Shown here piece after piece: positions 17,981 through 25,813 of a DNA stretch of 64,000 nt. The stretch is from Tumebacillus flagellatus (GTDB lineage: Bacteria; Bacillota; Bacilli; Tumebacillales; Tumebacillaceae). The position numbers and the translations under genes were made by a program. The notes beneath the pieces were generated by a model. The model was not told the origin of the DNA. It saw only the letters and a list, made by a program, of their open reading frames with translations, and did no database searches. Within the stretch, counting starts at the first letter, position 1, and each line of letters starts with the position of its first letter. The stretch lies in contig NZ_JMIR01000002.1 in the NCBI RefSeq assembly GCF_000714935.1, forward strand, positions 2,187-66,186, in the 5' to 3' direction.

Positions 17981-18410
17981 CCATTCCACCCCCTCTCTCA
18001 ATCCGGAAGTAAAAATACATGCTATTTTCCGTTTCTGGCACCCCATACAGGTTGCAGAAAGTATTGGTGCACCTGACTTCGCGGCTTTCCCACGCTCTGC
18101 TTAAAACGGAAACGGAAGTGAGTTTTTGAATTTGAATCTAGGCGGTTTTTGGGGTCGCGCGCACCCGCATACGTTCACCCTCGCCGGAAGTACCTACGAC
18201 CCCTGATAGTAAACAACAGATACAAAATATCAACTGATTCAATCAGATTCAAAATAACTAAAGCGGGTCGGATGGGAAACGCGGCGTGGCCGGACGGCGC
18301 TGACGTTGGTCGGCATCGTGATAGGCAGTGTTGGTTGGCGTTTCCCGAAAAGACCCTCTCACTATATGTGGGCAACCGTATGACCCCCTTTTACGGTAAA
18401 CAAAACGAAA
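17981..18410. other. Untranslated leader of the late operon
   Basis: A gene-free stretch between the late regulator's terminator and the terminase small subunit. No convincing coding frame was found. It contains a palindrome at 18234-18246 and a candidate minus-strand promoter at 18206-18233. It also has a nine-base inverted repeat, GGGAAACGC at 18274-18282 with GCGTTTCCC at 18338-18346. It probably holds the late-gene control region; a cos site is also possible here because it adjoins the terminase genes. Confidence 0.55.
18206..18246 (-). promoter_or_regulatory. Candidate late promoter with upstream palindrome
   Basis: On the minus strand TTGATA (18233-18228) and TACTAT (18211-18206) are separated by 16 bases. 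The 13-base palindrome CTGATT-C-AATCAG (18234-18246) abuts the -35 on its upstream side, where an activator would bind. The predicted transcript would have a ~220-base leader before the terminase. Assignment is by pattern only. Confidence 0.4.
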
Positions 18411-18450
18411 CAAAAAACGCGCATTCTCATATGTTGTTGGATGCGCGTTT
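18411..18450 (-). terminator. Intrinsic terminator after the late regulator
   Basis: Minus strand reads a perfect 10-base stem AAACGCGCAT / ATGCGCGTTT with a 16-base loop, followed by a T run (TTTTTTG in all). It lies 67 bases beyond the stop of the sigma-like regulator and would separate early from late transcription. Confidence 0.8.
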
Positions 18451-18516
18451 GACGTTATGGTTAACTATTTTGAGTTTTTCACCCTATTGATCCTGCCACA
18501 AAAAGGTACTAAATAC

Positions 18517-19011
18517 CTAGACTACAATCGAAAACATGTCTCTAGTCCTATTATTTTTTATCTTCTTTGCGGCTTCTTTGAGGTGATTTTGGACGCTCGC
18601 TTTTTTTATGTTAAGTTCCTGCGCTACTTGCAACATGGAATAGTCAAACCCTACATGCAGCACGTAGCACTGACGCTCGCGTTCACTCAGTCCGGTCATG
18701 GCGTCATCCAGACTGAACTCATCACTCAGGCTCAGCTCGTACTCGGATGTTGCAGCGACCGGCGCGACGAACTCTTTGAACCACTCGGGGTCCCAAACCT
18801 TGGTCAGCTCGTACACCGACCGGCGGTCGATGCCCCGGCGGCTCTCCGGTTGCCGCCCCGTGCTCAACCACTCGATCACGAATTCCACATCGCCAATCAT
18901 CTGCGACAGCAGAGCCTGATCCTCTTTGCTCTCGGTGCGGTCGTGTTTCGCCCTGAGATCCCGTCGGGTCTTCTTGTACTGCAGCAGTAAGTCATGCTGG
19001 CTCTTGCTCAC
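18517..19011 (-). CDS. Sigma-70 region 4-like late regulator (Xpf-type)
   Basis: A 164-residue protein whose C-terminal ~55 residues are a sigma region 4 helix-turn-helix: LSERERQCYVLHVGFDYSMLQVAQELNIKKASVQNHLKEAAKKI in outline. The N-terminus is charged and lacks region 2, as in phage sigma-like activators such as PBSX Xpf, which turn on late genes. It sits at the end of the early operon, just before the terminase, consistent with that role. The start is GTG with a closely spaced GAGGGG; an in-frame stop just upstream excludes a longer form. Confidence 0.8.
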   Translation of the reverse strand: MSKSQHDLLLQYKKTRRDLRAKHDRTESKEDQALLSQMIGDVEFVIEWLSTGRQPESRRGIDRRSVYELTKVWDPEWFKEFVAPVAATSEYELSLSDEFSLDDAMTGLSERERQCYVLHVGFDYSMLQVAQELNIKKASVQNHLKEAAKKIKNNRTRDMFSIVV

Positions 19012-19059
19012 GTCCCCTCACCCGCTTTCGGTCAAATTCACAACGATTGGGATTTTGCA

Positions 19060-20445
19060 TCACGCATCGTCGCGCACGCGCTCGATCCGTGCTTTCAACG
19101 CTTGCTTCATTTCCTCTTGGCCTGCGGCTTTCTCCTCGATCGCCTTCACAACCTCTTCGTCCATCGTCCCCTCAGCAACCAACCGCAGAATGATGACGCT
19201 GCGCGTCTGTCCTTGCCGGTAGACGCGGGCATTCGCCTGTTGGTCTTCCTCTAAGCTCCAAATCTGGTCGTACCACACGACGGTCTGACAACTCGACTCC
19301 TGCAGGTTCAGGCCGTGGCCGGCGCTTTTAGGATGCAAGAGAAGAAGCGGCGTTTCGTCGTTGTTCCACGCCCGGATGTCCTCCACGCCGTCTTTCCCTT
19401 TCCGCAGGGTCTTCGCGTACGGGAAGCGTTGCTGAATCCGATTCAAGGAGTGCTGGAAGTTATAGAACACCATCACCGGCTTGCCTTGCGCCGCCTCGAT
19501 GATGTCATCCAAAGCGTCCAGCTTGGCGTCGTGGATCTCCTTGACGCCGCGATCCTCGTCGTACACTGCACCGGATGCCATCTGCAGGAGTTTGTTGGAC
19601 AGCACGGCGGCGGTGCTGGCGACAACGTCGGCGTCGGCATAAGGGAGAAGCAAGTCACGCTCCAGCTTTTTGTACAACGCCCACGCCTTATCCGAAAGAC
19701 GGATTGGAACGGTTCGGTCAATTCGTTCGGGAAGGTCAAGCCAATCCTCGGCTTTCATGCTGACGGCAATGTCGCCAATTGCCTCGTAAATCCGTTCCTC
19801 GGATTCCTTCTTCTGCTTCCACTCGTACACGGTGTGTCCGCTCCGTTGCCCCGGAACGAAGTACCGATCGCGGTATCCTCCGATCGTCTTGCCCAAACGC
19901 TCCCCTTGGTCCAACAAGTAGATCTGGGACCATAGATCGATCAGGCCGTTTGGTGCCGGAGTTCCGGTCAAGCCGATCACGCGTTTCATCTTCGGACGGA
20001 CGCGCCGCAAGGCTTTGAACCGCTTGGACTGATGATTCTTGAACGACGACAACTCGTCAATGACGACCGTGTCAAACGGCCAATTTGTCGGACCGATCTC
20101 GCCAACCAACCACTCGACGTTTTCGCGGTTGATGACGTAGATGTCGGCTTCCGCTGCCAGCGCCTTACGACGCTGATCGGCGCTCCCCAGCACTTTCGAA
20201 ATGCGCAGGTGCCGGAGGTGATCCCACTTCTCGACCTCCCGCGCCCAGGTGTCGTCGGCCACTCGAAGCGGCGCGACAACCAACACCTTCTCGATCTCGA
20301 AATAGTCGTTTAGCAATTTGTCAATCGCGGTTAACGTAGACACCGTTTTGCCCAAGCCCATCTCCAAAAGCAACGCAATAAACTCCGTGTCGATGATCCG
20401 TTCAATTGCGTACTCCTGATACTTGTGCGGGACGAAGACCGTCAT
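19060..20445 (-). CDS. SNF2-family DNA helicase/translocase
   Basis: A 461-residue superfamily 2 ATPase of the phage SNF2 group, probably acting in phage replication or recombination. Motif I is LEMGLGKTVSTLTA around residue 30, motif II VIDELSSFKN (DELS instead of DEAH), motif III LTGTPAPNGLIDLW, and motif VI QANARVYRQGQTRS. The core is complete and has no extra domains. It overlaps the VRR-NUC gene by four bases, and these two genes are a common pair in Firmicutes phages. Confidence 0.93.
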   Translation of the reverse strand: MTVFVPHKYQEYAIERIIDTEFIALLLEMGLGKTVSTLTAIDKLLNDYFEIEKVLVVAPLRVADDTWAREVEKWDHLRHLRISKVLGSADQRRKALAAEADIYVINRENVEWLVGEIGPTNWPFDTVVIDELSSFKNHQSKRFKALRRVRPKMKRVIGLTGTPAPNGLIDLWSQIYLLDQGERLGKTIGGYRDRYFVPGQRSGHTVYEWKQKKESEERIYEAIGDIAVSMKAEDWLDLPERIDRTVPIRLSDKAWALYKKLERDLLLPYADADVVASTAAVLSNKLLQMASGAVYDEDRGVKEIHDAKLDALDDIIEAAQGKPVMVFYNFQHSLNRIQQRFPYAKTLRKGKDGVEDIRAWNNDETPLLLLHPKSAGHGLNLQESSCQTVVWYDQIWSLEEDQQANARVYRQGQTRSVIILRLVAEGTMDEEVVKAIEEKAAGQEEMKQALKARIERVRDDA

Positions 20446-20723
20446 GCCGCCATCACCTCCTCGATGAATCGCTTGATTCCAATTTCAGAATCGATCTTGT
20501 ACCATTTTTGACCTAATGCTTTCAGGCGCTTCGCCCACCGCTCCTGTAGCGGCTCCAGCGGCTTGCCGGGAGCTTTCATCTCGACGAAGTAAACGCGGCC
20601 GGACGGCACGATGACGATGCGGTCAGGCACACCTCGGTTGCCGGGACTCGTCCATTTCAAACACTCGCCGCCGATCTTTTCGACTTCCCGCACCAAGCGG
20701 CGCTCCAATGCTGACTCTCTCAA
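20442..20723 (-). CDS. VRR-NUC domain nuclease
   Basis: A 93-residue stand-alone VRR-NUC (PD-(D/E)XK-like) nuclease. It contains GGECLKWTSPGNRGVPDRIVIVP, then VYFVEMKAPGKPLEPLQERW: the D of PDR, the E-x-K of VEMK and the QxxW-like helix are the expected active-site elements. Proteins of this type in phage replication modules probably resolve branched DNA. It is coupled to the SNF2 helicase. Confidence 0.92.
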   Translation of the reverse strand: MRESALERRLVREVEKIGGECLKWTSPGNRGVPDRIVIVPSGRVYFVEMKAPGKPLEPLQERWAKRLKALGQKWYKIDSEIGIKRFIEEVMAA

Positions 20724-20778
20724 GCTCCATCGCCTCCGTTGTAAATCAAATCTTGAGTTTGAGTTGTTTTCGGTTTAT

Positions 20779-20901
20779 GTGTTACGCGTGCACAGGCGGC
20801 TTTCGTTTCGTCGCTCGCACCAACGGCAATCGCCCGACCCTGCAATCCGTCAACAAACCACTTGACAGACCTCCCGTTGCCGTGTTACGCGCACACAGGC
20901 G
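20779..20901. repeat. Pair of 20-base near-identical direct repeats
   Basis: GTGTTACGCGTGCACAGGCG at 20779-20798 and GTGTTACGCGCACACAGGCG at 20882-20901 match at 18 of 20 positions, 103 bases apart. They lie in the gene-free stretch (20724-21176) between the VRR-NUC and VapE genes. No frame covers them convincingly, so they may be protein binding sites for replication or regulation. Confidence 0.6.
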
Positions 20902-21004
20902 CGCCACGCGCGTACCGCCTAAAATGCGTTTAGCATAGGACAGCATATAATCACCCTTTTTCCTCTTCCTATGCTCTTTACAAATACTTCTTAATAGAAG
21001 ATTT

Positions 21005-21175
21005 ACGGCAACATTGGCAACAACTGCGTTTGAAGCCTTGGTACTACTGGCTTTTTGACGTTGCCGATCACTTCCGTTTTACGGCAACTTCACGGCAACA
21101 TTGGCAACGGGTGATACCGGCTTTTGTTGCCGTCGTTGCCGTCTGTTGCCGTGCGTTGCCATACCTCGCGGCAAC
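21005..21175. repeat. Iteron-like field of GGCAAC/GTTGCC motifs, candidate replication origin
   Basis: Eleven copies of GGCAAC or its complement occur within 171 bases: 21007, 21016, 21060, 21083, 21094, 21103, 21126, 21135, 21145, 21155 and 21170. The last run of four GTTGCC units is spaced 9-10 bases, one helical turn. A 17-base unit beginning ACGGCAACATTGG is repeated exactly at 21005-21021 and 21092-21108. An A+T-rich stretch (about 20945-21004) lies beside it. This layout next to a primase-helicase gene resembles initiator iterons plus an unwinding element. It is too short-period and spacerless to be CRISPR. Confidence 0.6.
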
Positions 21176-21176
21176 A

Positions 21177-23528
21177 TCATTTGACTCTTTCAAACACCCT
21201 TTGGATGCCATACTCTCCCATGCGGGCTTTGCCGGGTCGCTCCTTCCACCCCGGTATGCGTCGCATGAGGTCGAGAATTTCACGTGCCTCCCAAGCTCGA
21301 ATCGCCCCGGTTTTGTTGTGTAGGCACTCAGCCCAAATTTGAGCCGCACACACTCGGTCACGCAGATAAGGTTCAGGCTCATCAGCCCACTCGTCGGGTT
21401 GTACAGGCGTTTCCAACCACTCCTGAATGAGCCCCACACGCGGGTCGTCTTCCATGTGCAGGCCCTGCACAAGGCTTGCCTCGCGGTCGATCTCCGGCGA
21501 CAACATCAACTCCTCACCGGCACGGTACATCTCCAAGACCTCCGCCCAGAATTGGCCGATCTCATAGGTGGTCAGGTGCTCAAAAACGGATTTCGTGCGT
21601 TTCGCCGGGTCGACCGTCACCGGCCAGAAGCGGCGGTTCCCGGTGGGGTCCTTCAGGAAATTCCAGTTGTTCGTCGTGCCGAAGAAGACACACTTCCTCG
21701 GGAAGTCTGTGATCACGCGGTCGTAGGCAACGCGGTACTTGTCCGATCGCTTGGTGATGAACTGCTTGATCTCATCGACTTCCGTCTTGCTCATCCCCGC
21801 AAGCTCGCCAAACTCGAAGATCCATGCTGATTGCAGGTGTTCGCCCGCCTCTTTGCTGTCGAAGGTTTTCAGCGAGTCGGAGAACCACCGCTGCGCCAAC
21901 ATTTGAATGATCGTGCTTTTGTTGGCACCTTGCGGACCCACCAACACCAGCATGTAGTCGAACTTGCAGCCCGGCTCATACAGCCGCTTGACGGCAGCCA
22001 CAAACATTTTGCGGGTGACTTCCCGCACGTAGGCGGAGTCTTCCGCGCCCAGGTAGTCAATGAACAGCCGCTCCACTCGCTCTCGCCCATCCCATTCCTG
22101 TGCCTCCAGAAATTCGATAATCGGATGGAAGCGATTCGCGTGCGCCACTTCGGTAAACGCGTTCTGAATCGTGCTGGCCGCTTTGATCTCGTAGTTCTTT
22201 CCGAACCAATGCAACAGCCGTTTGTCGTCCGCCGCGAGCCACGGCTCATAGTCCTCGTGCGGACGCTCACGAGGCCGCCACGGCAACGCCTTGCGGATGA
22301 CCTCCGTATTGCCAAACGCGTCATACGCCAGAACGCCAGAGAACGCCCCGTTGCTCAGGATCAACTCGGCGTTCTTCGCCGTCGGCAGTGGGAGCCCGGT
22401 TTTCTCGGACGTCTTCAGCTCCTCGACCCAATCGGTCTGTGGACCCTCTTCGTCGCTCTCCGCCTCTGCTTCGGCAAAATCATCCGACAACTGAGACAGC
22501 ATTTCACGCTTCACCCGACCGTTATTCGCGGCAAACGCCATCATGGCCGTGTAGCTCGGCAATTTCGTGATGTTCGTCTTCTCGCTGGCGCGGTCGTCCA
22601 GCGCGCCGAACTTGTGGAGTCGAACGAGATCGAACGCGTTGACCTCTCTGCCGGAGCAGGGATCGCTCTCGTGGTGCGAGTAGGCGAACGTGTCGTCATC
22701 GTACACGACCAGACCGCCATAGGAGCTCGCGCCGACGAACGTGTACCGCGTCAGCGTGTCGTCCACCGCCTCGTAGGTGTCGGGCAGGAAGGTCTCGATC
22801 GCCTCGGAGATGGAGAAGAGGCGGCAGAACGCCCCGATCACACCCTGTTTGACTCTCGGATCTTCCATCCGATGCGCCGCCGTGCGCTCGATCTTGGCAT
22901 CCGGATGCCGGGGCCACTGCATGACGTCGCGCCAGTCGTCATACTCCGCCAGCACGCCGTCGACGAACAGCGGGTCGCCGTCAACGACTTCAAGGAACGG
23001 CTCCGCGTCCTTCGAGCAGGACGGCAGGTACATCAGGCGGTGTACGTGGAACGTCGTGCTGTCGAAGTACAACATGCCGATCTGCTCGGCGATCTTGCGT
23101 GCGACGGCGGCGTATTCGTCCGGCGTCATCGTGCGATCGGCGGGAACGACGAGGCGGTACTTCGGCGCGTGCGGGCGATGGCTGTGCGTGGAGTAGACGG
23201 CGTAGGCCGTGCCGCCAAGGACGAGTTCGCAGGCGAACAGGAACCCGTCGTCGGTGATGTGATCGGCGTCCAGCGTGATGAGACTACGCGTGTCGACGTT
23301 CTCCTTCTTGCGGCGGCCGCCCCGGACTAACCCGCCGACGAAGGCCGGGCCGTCCTTGGCTTTATGGCGGGCGATGTTGTGCATTTTGTCGTACTCGGCG
23401 ATGGTTTCGGACGTTCGGCGAACCTTCCGCAGCCGGTCAACGAACTCGTCCCACGTTAAATATTCCGGCTTCCATGCGGTGTCGGCACGGTGCTTGCCGA
23501 AAGAGATATCAAGTTCGATGTCGTGCAT
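21177..23528 (-). CDS. VapE-family phage primase-helicase
   Basis: A 783-residue replication protein. The N-terminal half looks like a primase-polymerase domain: SLITLDADH near residue 84, then YSTHSHRPHAPKYRLVVPADR and STTFHVHRLMYLPS, giving the metal-binding Asp pair and the Ser/His motif. The C-terminal half is the virulence-associated protein E (superfamily 3-like) ATPase, with Walker A GPQGANKST near residue 528, then EFGELAGMSKTEVDEIKQFIT and CVFFGTTNNWNFLKDPTGNRRFWP. Such proteins initiate and unwind phage DNA. The stop falls directly on the edge of the iteron-like repeats. Confidence 0.92.
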   Translation of the reverse strand: MHDIELDISFGKHRADTAWKPEYLTWDEFVDRLRKVRRTSETIAEYDKMHNIARHKAKDGPAFVGGLVRGGRRKKENVDTRSLITLDADHITDDGFLFACELVLGGTAYAVYSTHSHRPHAPKYRLVVPADRTMTPDEYAAVARKIAEQIGMLYFDSTTFHVHRLMYLPSCSKDAEPFLEVVDGDPLFVDGVLAEYDDWRDVMQWPRHPDAKIERTAAHRMEDPRVKQGVIGAFCRLFSISEAIETFLPDTYEAVDDTLTRYTFVGASSYGGLVVYDDDTFAYSHHESDPCSGREVNAFDLVRLHKFGALDDRASEKTNITKLPSYTAMMAFAANNGRVKREMLSQLSDDFAEAEAESDEEGPQTDWVEELKTSEKTGLPLPTAKNAELILSNGAFSGVLAYDAFGNTEVIRKALPWRPRERPHEDYEPWLAADDKRLLHWFGKNYEIKAASTIQNAFTEVAHANRFHPIIEFLEAQEWDGRERVERLFIDYLGAEDSAYVREVTRKMFVAAVKRLYEPGCKFDYMLVLVGPQGANKSTIIQMLAQRWFSDSLKTFDSKEAGEHLQSAWIFEFGELAGMSKTEVDEIKQFITKRSDKYRVAYDRVITDFPRKCVFFGTTNNWNFLKDPTGNRRFWPVTVDPAKRTKSVFEHLTTYEIGQFWAEVLEMYRAGEELMLSPEIDREASLVQGLHMEDDPRVGLIQEWLETPVQPDEWADEPEPYLRDRVCAAQIWAECLHNKTGAIRAWEAREILDLMRRIPGWKERPGKARMGEYGIQRVFERVK

Positions 23529-23574
23529 TGGAGTTCCACCCTTTCATAACTGAGGTTTTGCGGGTACATCTCGA

Positions 23575-23757
23575 TCAACGGTATTTTTCGTACAGGCTTC
23601 CGCAGTGCGCGAGCAGTTTCAACATGTTGTTGGCACTCAACTTCAACTCACCGGACTTCTTTTGGCTCACCACGTCGAGCTCGTCAAGCAACTGGCGCTC
23701 TTCCGGTGTCAGCTTTTCGATATTTTCAACAGCCCAATCCAACTCAACAATTTTCAA
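23575..23757 (-). CDS. Small hypothetical phage protein
   Basis: Sixty residues from a TTG start at 23757 with GGAGG seven bases upstream. It overlaps the TGT-like gene by 14 bases. The sequence, starting KIVELDWAVENIEKLTPEERQ after the initiator, is helical and acidic, with a basic C-terminus ending LYEKYR. I do not recognise a family. The strong ribosome binding site and tight packing support it as real. Confidence 0.65.
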   Translation of the reverse strand: MKIVELDWAVENIEKLTPEERQLLDELDVVSQKKSGELKLSANNMLKLLAHCGSLYEKYR

Positions 23758-24865
23758 ATTGCAACCTCCTTCTCTGCGCATTCCCCAAGCCATAGTGTTC
23801 CAACTTGGCCAATTCGCGCACGCTGGCGGCGGTGCGGTCGTCCTTCTCCATCTCAGGCCGATCCTTCTGCCCGGTCTTGGTGATGACCCGCCCGCGCCAC
23901 CCAATCGTAACGGGTGCGGCGCTGTCGGCGAACGTGATGCCGGACTCACGCAGGAGCCCGACGTGCGCACAGCCCAAGAGGTGCCAAACCTGATCGGGCC
24001 AGCGGGAGATGATCCGGCGAAGGAGCTCGCCGACTTTCCGTTTTTGCGACCGTTGCAGGAGGAACGCCGCCCCGCCGATCGCGATAATGTCGTGATCCTC
24101 TTCGATGTACCTTTCGAACTCGTCAAGCGAGGACTGGATGTTGACGACCGGAATCGGGCGGAGCCCTCGGCCGCACAGGTATTCGTAGTTCTTGCGCGTG
24201 GCGGCATCGTCGCCGATCACGTCGAGATTCATCCAGCCGAAGAGGCGGCTACCGTACAGCTCCAACCAGTCGGCATACTCCTCGACGCGGATCGAGCGCA
24301 CCGGCTTCTTCTTCAGCTCGGCTTTGTAGATGCTCGGCGCGCCGGAATCGATCACGACGTCCTCCGGCTGGAACCCCGCCGCCTCGATGGAGGAGAGCCA
24401 ATTTACTTTGTCCCGGAGCCAGAAGTAGGACATGAGGAGCATCTTGCCGCCGTTCTGCCGGACAAGCCGCAAGGCTTTCGGGTCGTGCTCGCATCCGGAG
24501 AAAAAGAAGCGCGTGCCAATCATCGTGATTCGTAGCAATCCCCGAACCGTGCGCTGGATTTTCGTCAGCCCGACGAGCACGGTGCCGACAAGCCCAAGGA
24601 GCGCGGAGCTGTACGCGTGGTGCCGCTCCATCTCCTTGCGCGTCGCAGTACGACGGGCGTACATATGACGGAGAGCGGCACGCAACTTCTCACGGGCGAT
24701 GCGGATCGGCCGAACGCTGCGGGCGGTGCTGATGTACACCGCCTCGGCGTCGTGCGACTCGATCTTGTTCAACCGACCGGTGCCCGTCTGGTACACCGCC
24801 CCGGCGCTCAGGCGCTTGAAGAAAACTTTCTCTCGGCGCGCGGCTTGGAGGGAGAAGTAGTCCAT
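23744..24865 (-). CDS. TGT-fold (DpdA-like) transglycosylase homologue
   Basis: 373 residues from the ATG at 24865, directly after the upstream stop. Residues 1-110 are basic and unassigned. From ~115 the protein follows the pattern of phage tRNA-guanine-transglycosylase-like proteins: VIDSGAPSIY at 171-180 (first Asp), VEEYADWL, NLDVIGD at 213-219 (second Asp), GLRPIPVV, IAIGGAA at 261-267, then HLLGCAH and a FADSAAPVTIGWRGRVI segment near 312-328. In characterised DpdA enzymes this fold inserts 7-deazaguanines into DNA; in bacterial TGT, into tRNA. No preQ0-making genes are in the window, so it would have to use host precursor. The fold call is reasonably firm; substrate is inference. Confidence 0.65.
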   Translation of the reverse strand: MDYFSLQAARREKVFFKRLSAGAVYQTGTGRLNKIESHDAEAVYISTARSVRPIRIAREKLRAALRHMYARRTATRKEMERHHAYSSALLGLVGTVLVGLTKIQRTVRGLLRITMIGTRFFFSGCEHDPKALRLVRQNGGKMLLMSYFWLRDKVNWLSSIEAAGFQPEDVVIDSGAPSIYKAELKKKPVRSIRVEEYADWLELYGSRLFGWMNLDVIGDDAATRKNYEYLCGRGLRPIPVVNIQSSLDEFERYIEEDHDIIAIGGAAFLLQRSQKRKVGELLRRIISRWPDQVWHLLGCAHVGLLRESGITFADSAAPVTIGWRGRVITKTGQKDRPEMEKDDRTAASVRELAKLEHYGLGNAQRRRLQFENC

Positions 24866-24866
24866 G

Positions 24867-25292
24867 CTACTCCGTCGGCACCGGATAGCCGATGCACGCG
24901 GCAATACGCCCCAACGCCTCTTCATGCCCGCTCTGGCGTTGGTAGATCGCCCAGTCCGTCCAGATGTGTACCAGCGGCTCCGGCTTCTTCACCTTGTCGT
25001 TACGCATGATGTCGCTGATCAGGTACATCGCTTTGCGGGCGTCGACCGATCCGGAATAGTAGATGTCGAGAGCACCCTTGATTTCGCGGTTCTCGTTCTG
25101 CCACGCGACCATGCCCAAGAGCTCGCCGCGCTGCTGGTGTACCGTATCCAGTACAGCGCCAGCGGCGTCAGCCATGTCGCCATCTTGCGCGGCGCGCACA
25201 TCGAGTACAGCCGGGAGCCACCCCCGCTCGTGCTGTTCGACCATCCCCTGCAGCCGCTCCGGCGTGCAGTACGTCGGTTGAATCTTTTCCAT
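24867..25292 (-). CDS. Hypothetical phage protein
   Basis: 141 residues from ATG 25292 (GGAGGG upstream), starting MEKIQPTYCTPERLQGMVEQ. The open frame extends to 25514, but that part overlaps the next gene antiparallel in composition and lacks a start signal. It contains KGALDIYYSGSVDARKAMYLISDIMRN and an aromatic C-terminal part HIWTDWAIYQRQ. I do not recognise a family. It is immediately upstream of, and probably co-translated with, the TGT-fold protein. Confidence 0.7.
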   Translation of the reverse strand: MEKIQPTYCTPERLQGMVEQHERGWLPAVLDVRAAQDGDMADAAGAVLDTVHQQRGELLGMVAWQNENREIKGALDIYYSGSVDARKAMYLISDIMRNDKVKKPEPLVHIWTDWAIYQRQSGHEEALGRIAACIGYPVPTE

Positions 25293-25294
25293 CG

Positions 25295-25807
25295 TTAACC
25301 CTCCATTCGTTTTCGTGCGGAACTTTGCTTCTGCTCCCATTTTGCTTGCCGATCGATGTCGCCGCCCGGGCGATTGCGGTAAGCGGCGATCTCCTCGACC
25401 GACTCCCAATGAAACTGAGGAATCCAGCGCTCGTCCTTGATGGTCATCGGCCACGGCCCTACAACATCCGAACCGCGCGCCGCGTGGAGCGACAACGTGC
25501 ACCATGACCACCACTCACGCGGGTTCCCGTGAAGCGTGCGGAGCCTCAACATGACCTCGTATTTGTCGCCGAACGTGTAGGTAGAAGATTTCAGTTTGTA
25601 GGCGACGATCCGGGCTTTCTCAAGGTCAATCGGCTTGTAGCGGTCCAACACGGTTTCGCGCCGATCACGGATCGCGTCTTCGAGCCGGTCACGCAAGCGC
25701 GTGTCAAACCCTTCGCAAAGGGACTCGTCGGTCAGTCCCGTCTTCGCCGCCCGCTTGCGCGTCGTGCGCGGTTGCGGGGCTTCGTCTTCGAACAAGAAGA
25801 ACCACAT
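25295..25807 (-). CDS. Hypothetical phage protein
   Basis: 170 residues starting MWFFLFEDEAPQPRTTRKR. Basic, with a Trp-rich middle (GNPREWWSWCTLSLHAARG) and a long helical first half (CEGFDTRLRDRLEDAIRDRRETVLDRYK in outline). The hydrophobic start MWFFLFE is echoed by another gene of this prophage (MFWFFFFQLEEP at 32421), suggesting related N-termini. No family is recognised. It lies two bases upstream of the next gene. Confidence 0.7.
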   Translation of the reverse strand: MWFFLFEDEAPQPRTTRKRAAKTGLTDESLCEGFDTRLRDRLEDAIRDRRETVLDRYKPIDLEKARIVAYKLKSSTYTFGDKYEVMLRLRTLHGNPREWWSWCTLSLHAARGSDVVGPWPMTIKDERWIPQFHWESVEEIAAYRNRPGGDIDRQAKWEQKQSSARKRMEG

Positions 25808-25813
25808 GCCGGC

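Noticed and set aside
18000-18516. tRNA or small protein genes in the late leader
   Set aside because: No cloverleaf with a CCA-type end and no frame with a ribosome binding site was found.
21005-21175. CRISPR array
   Set aside because: Repeat units are 6-17 bases, in both orientations and without regular unique spacers; no cas genes are present.
21831-23330. A 499-codon plus-strand frame opposite vapE
   Set aside because: Same shadow effect; the minus-strand product has full VapE and primase motifs.
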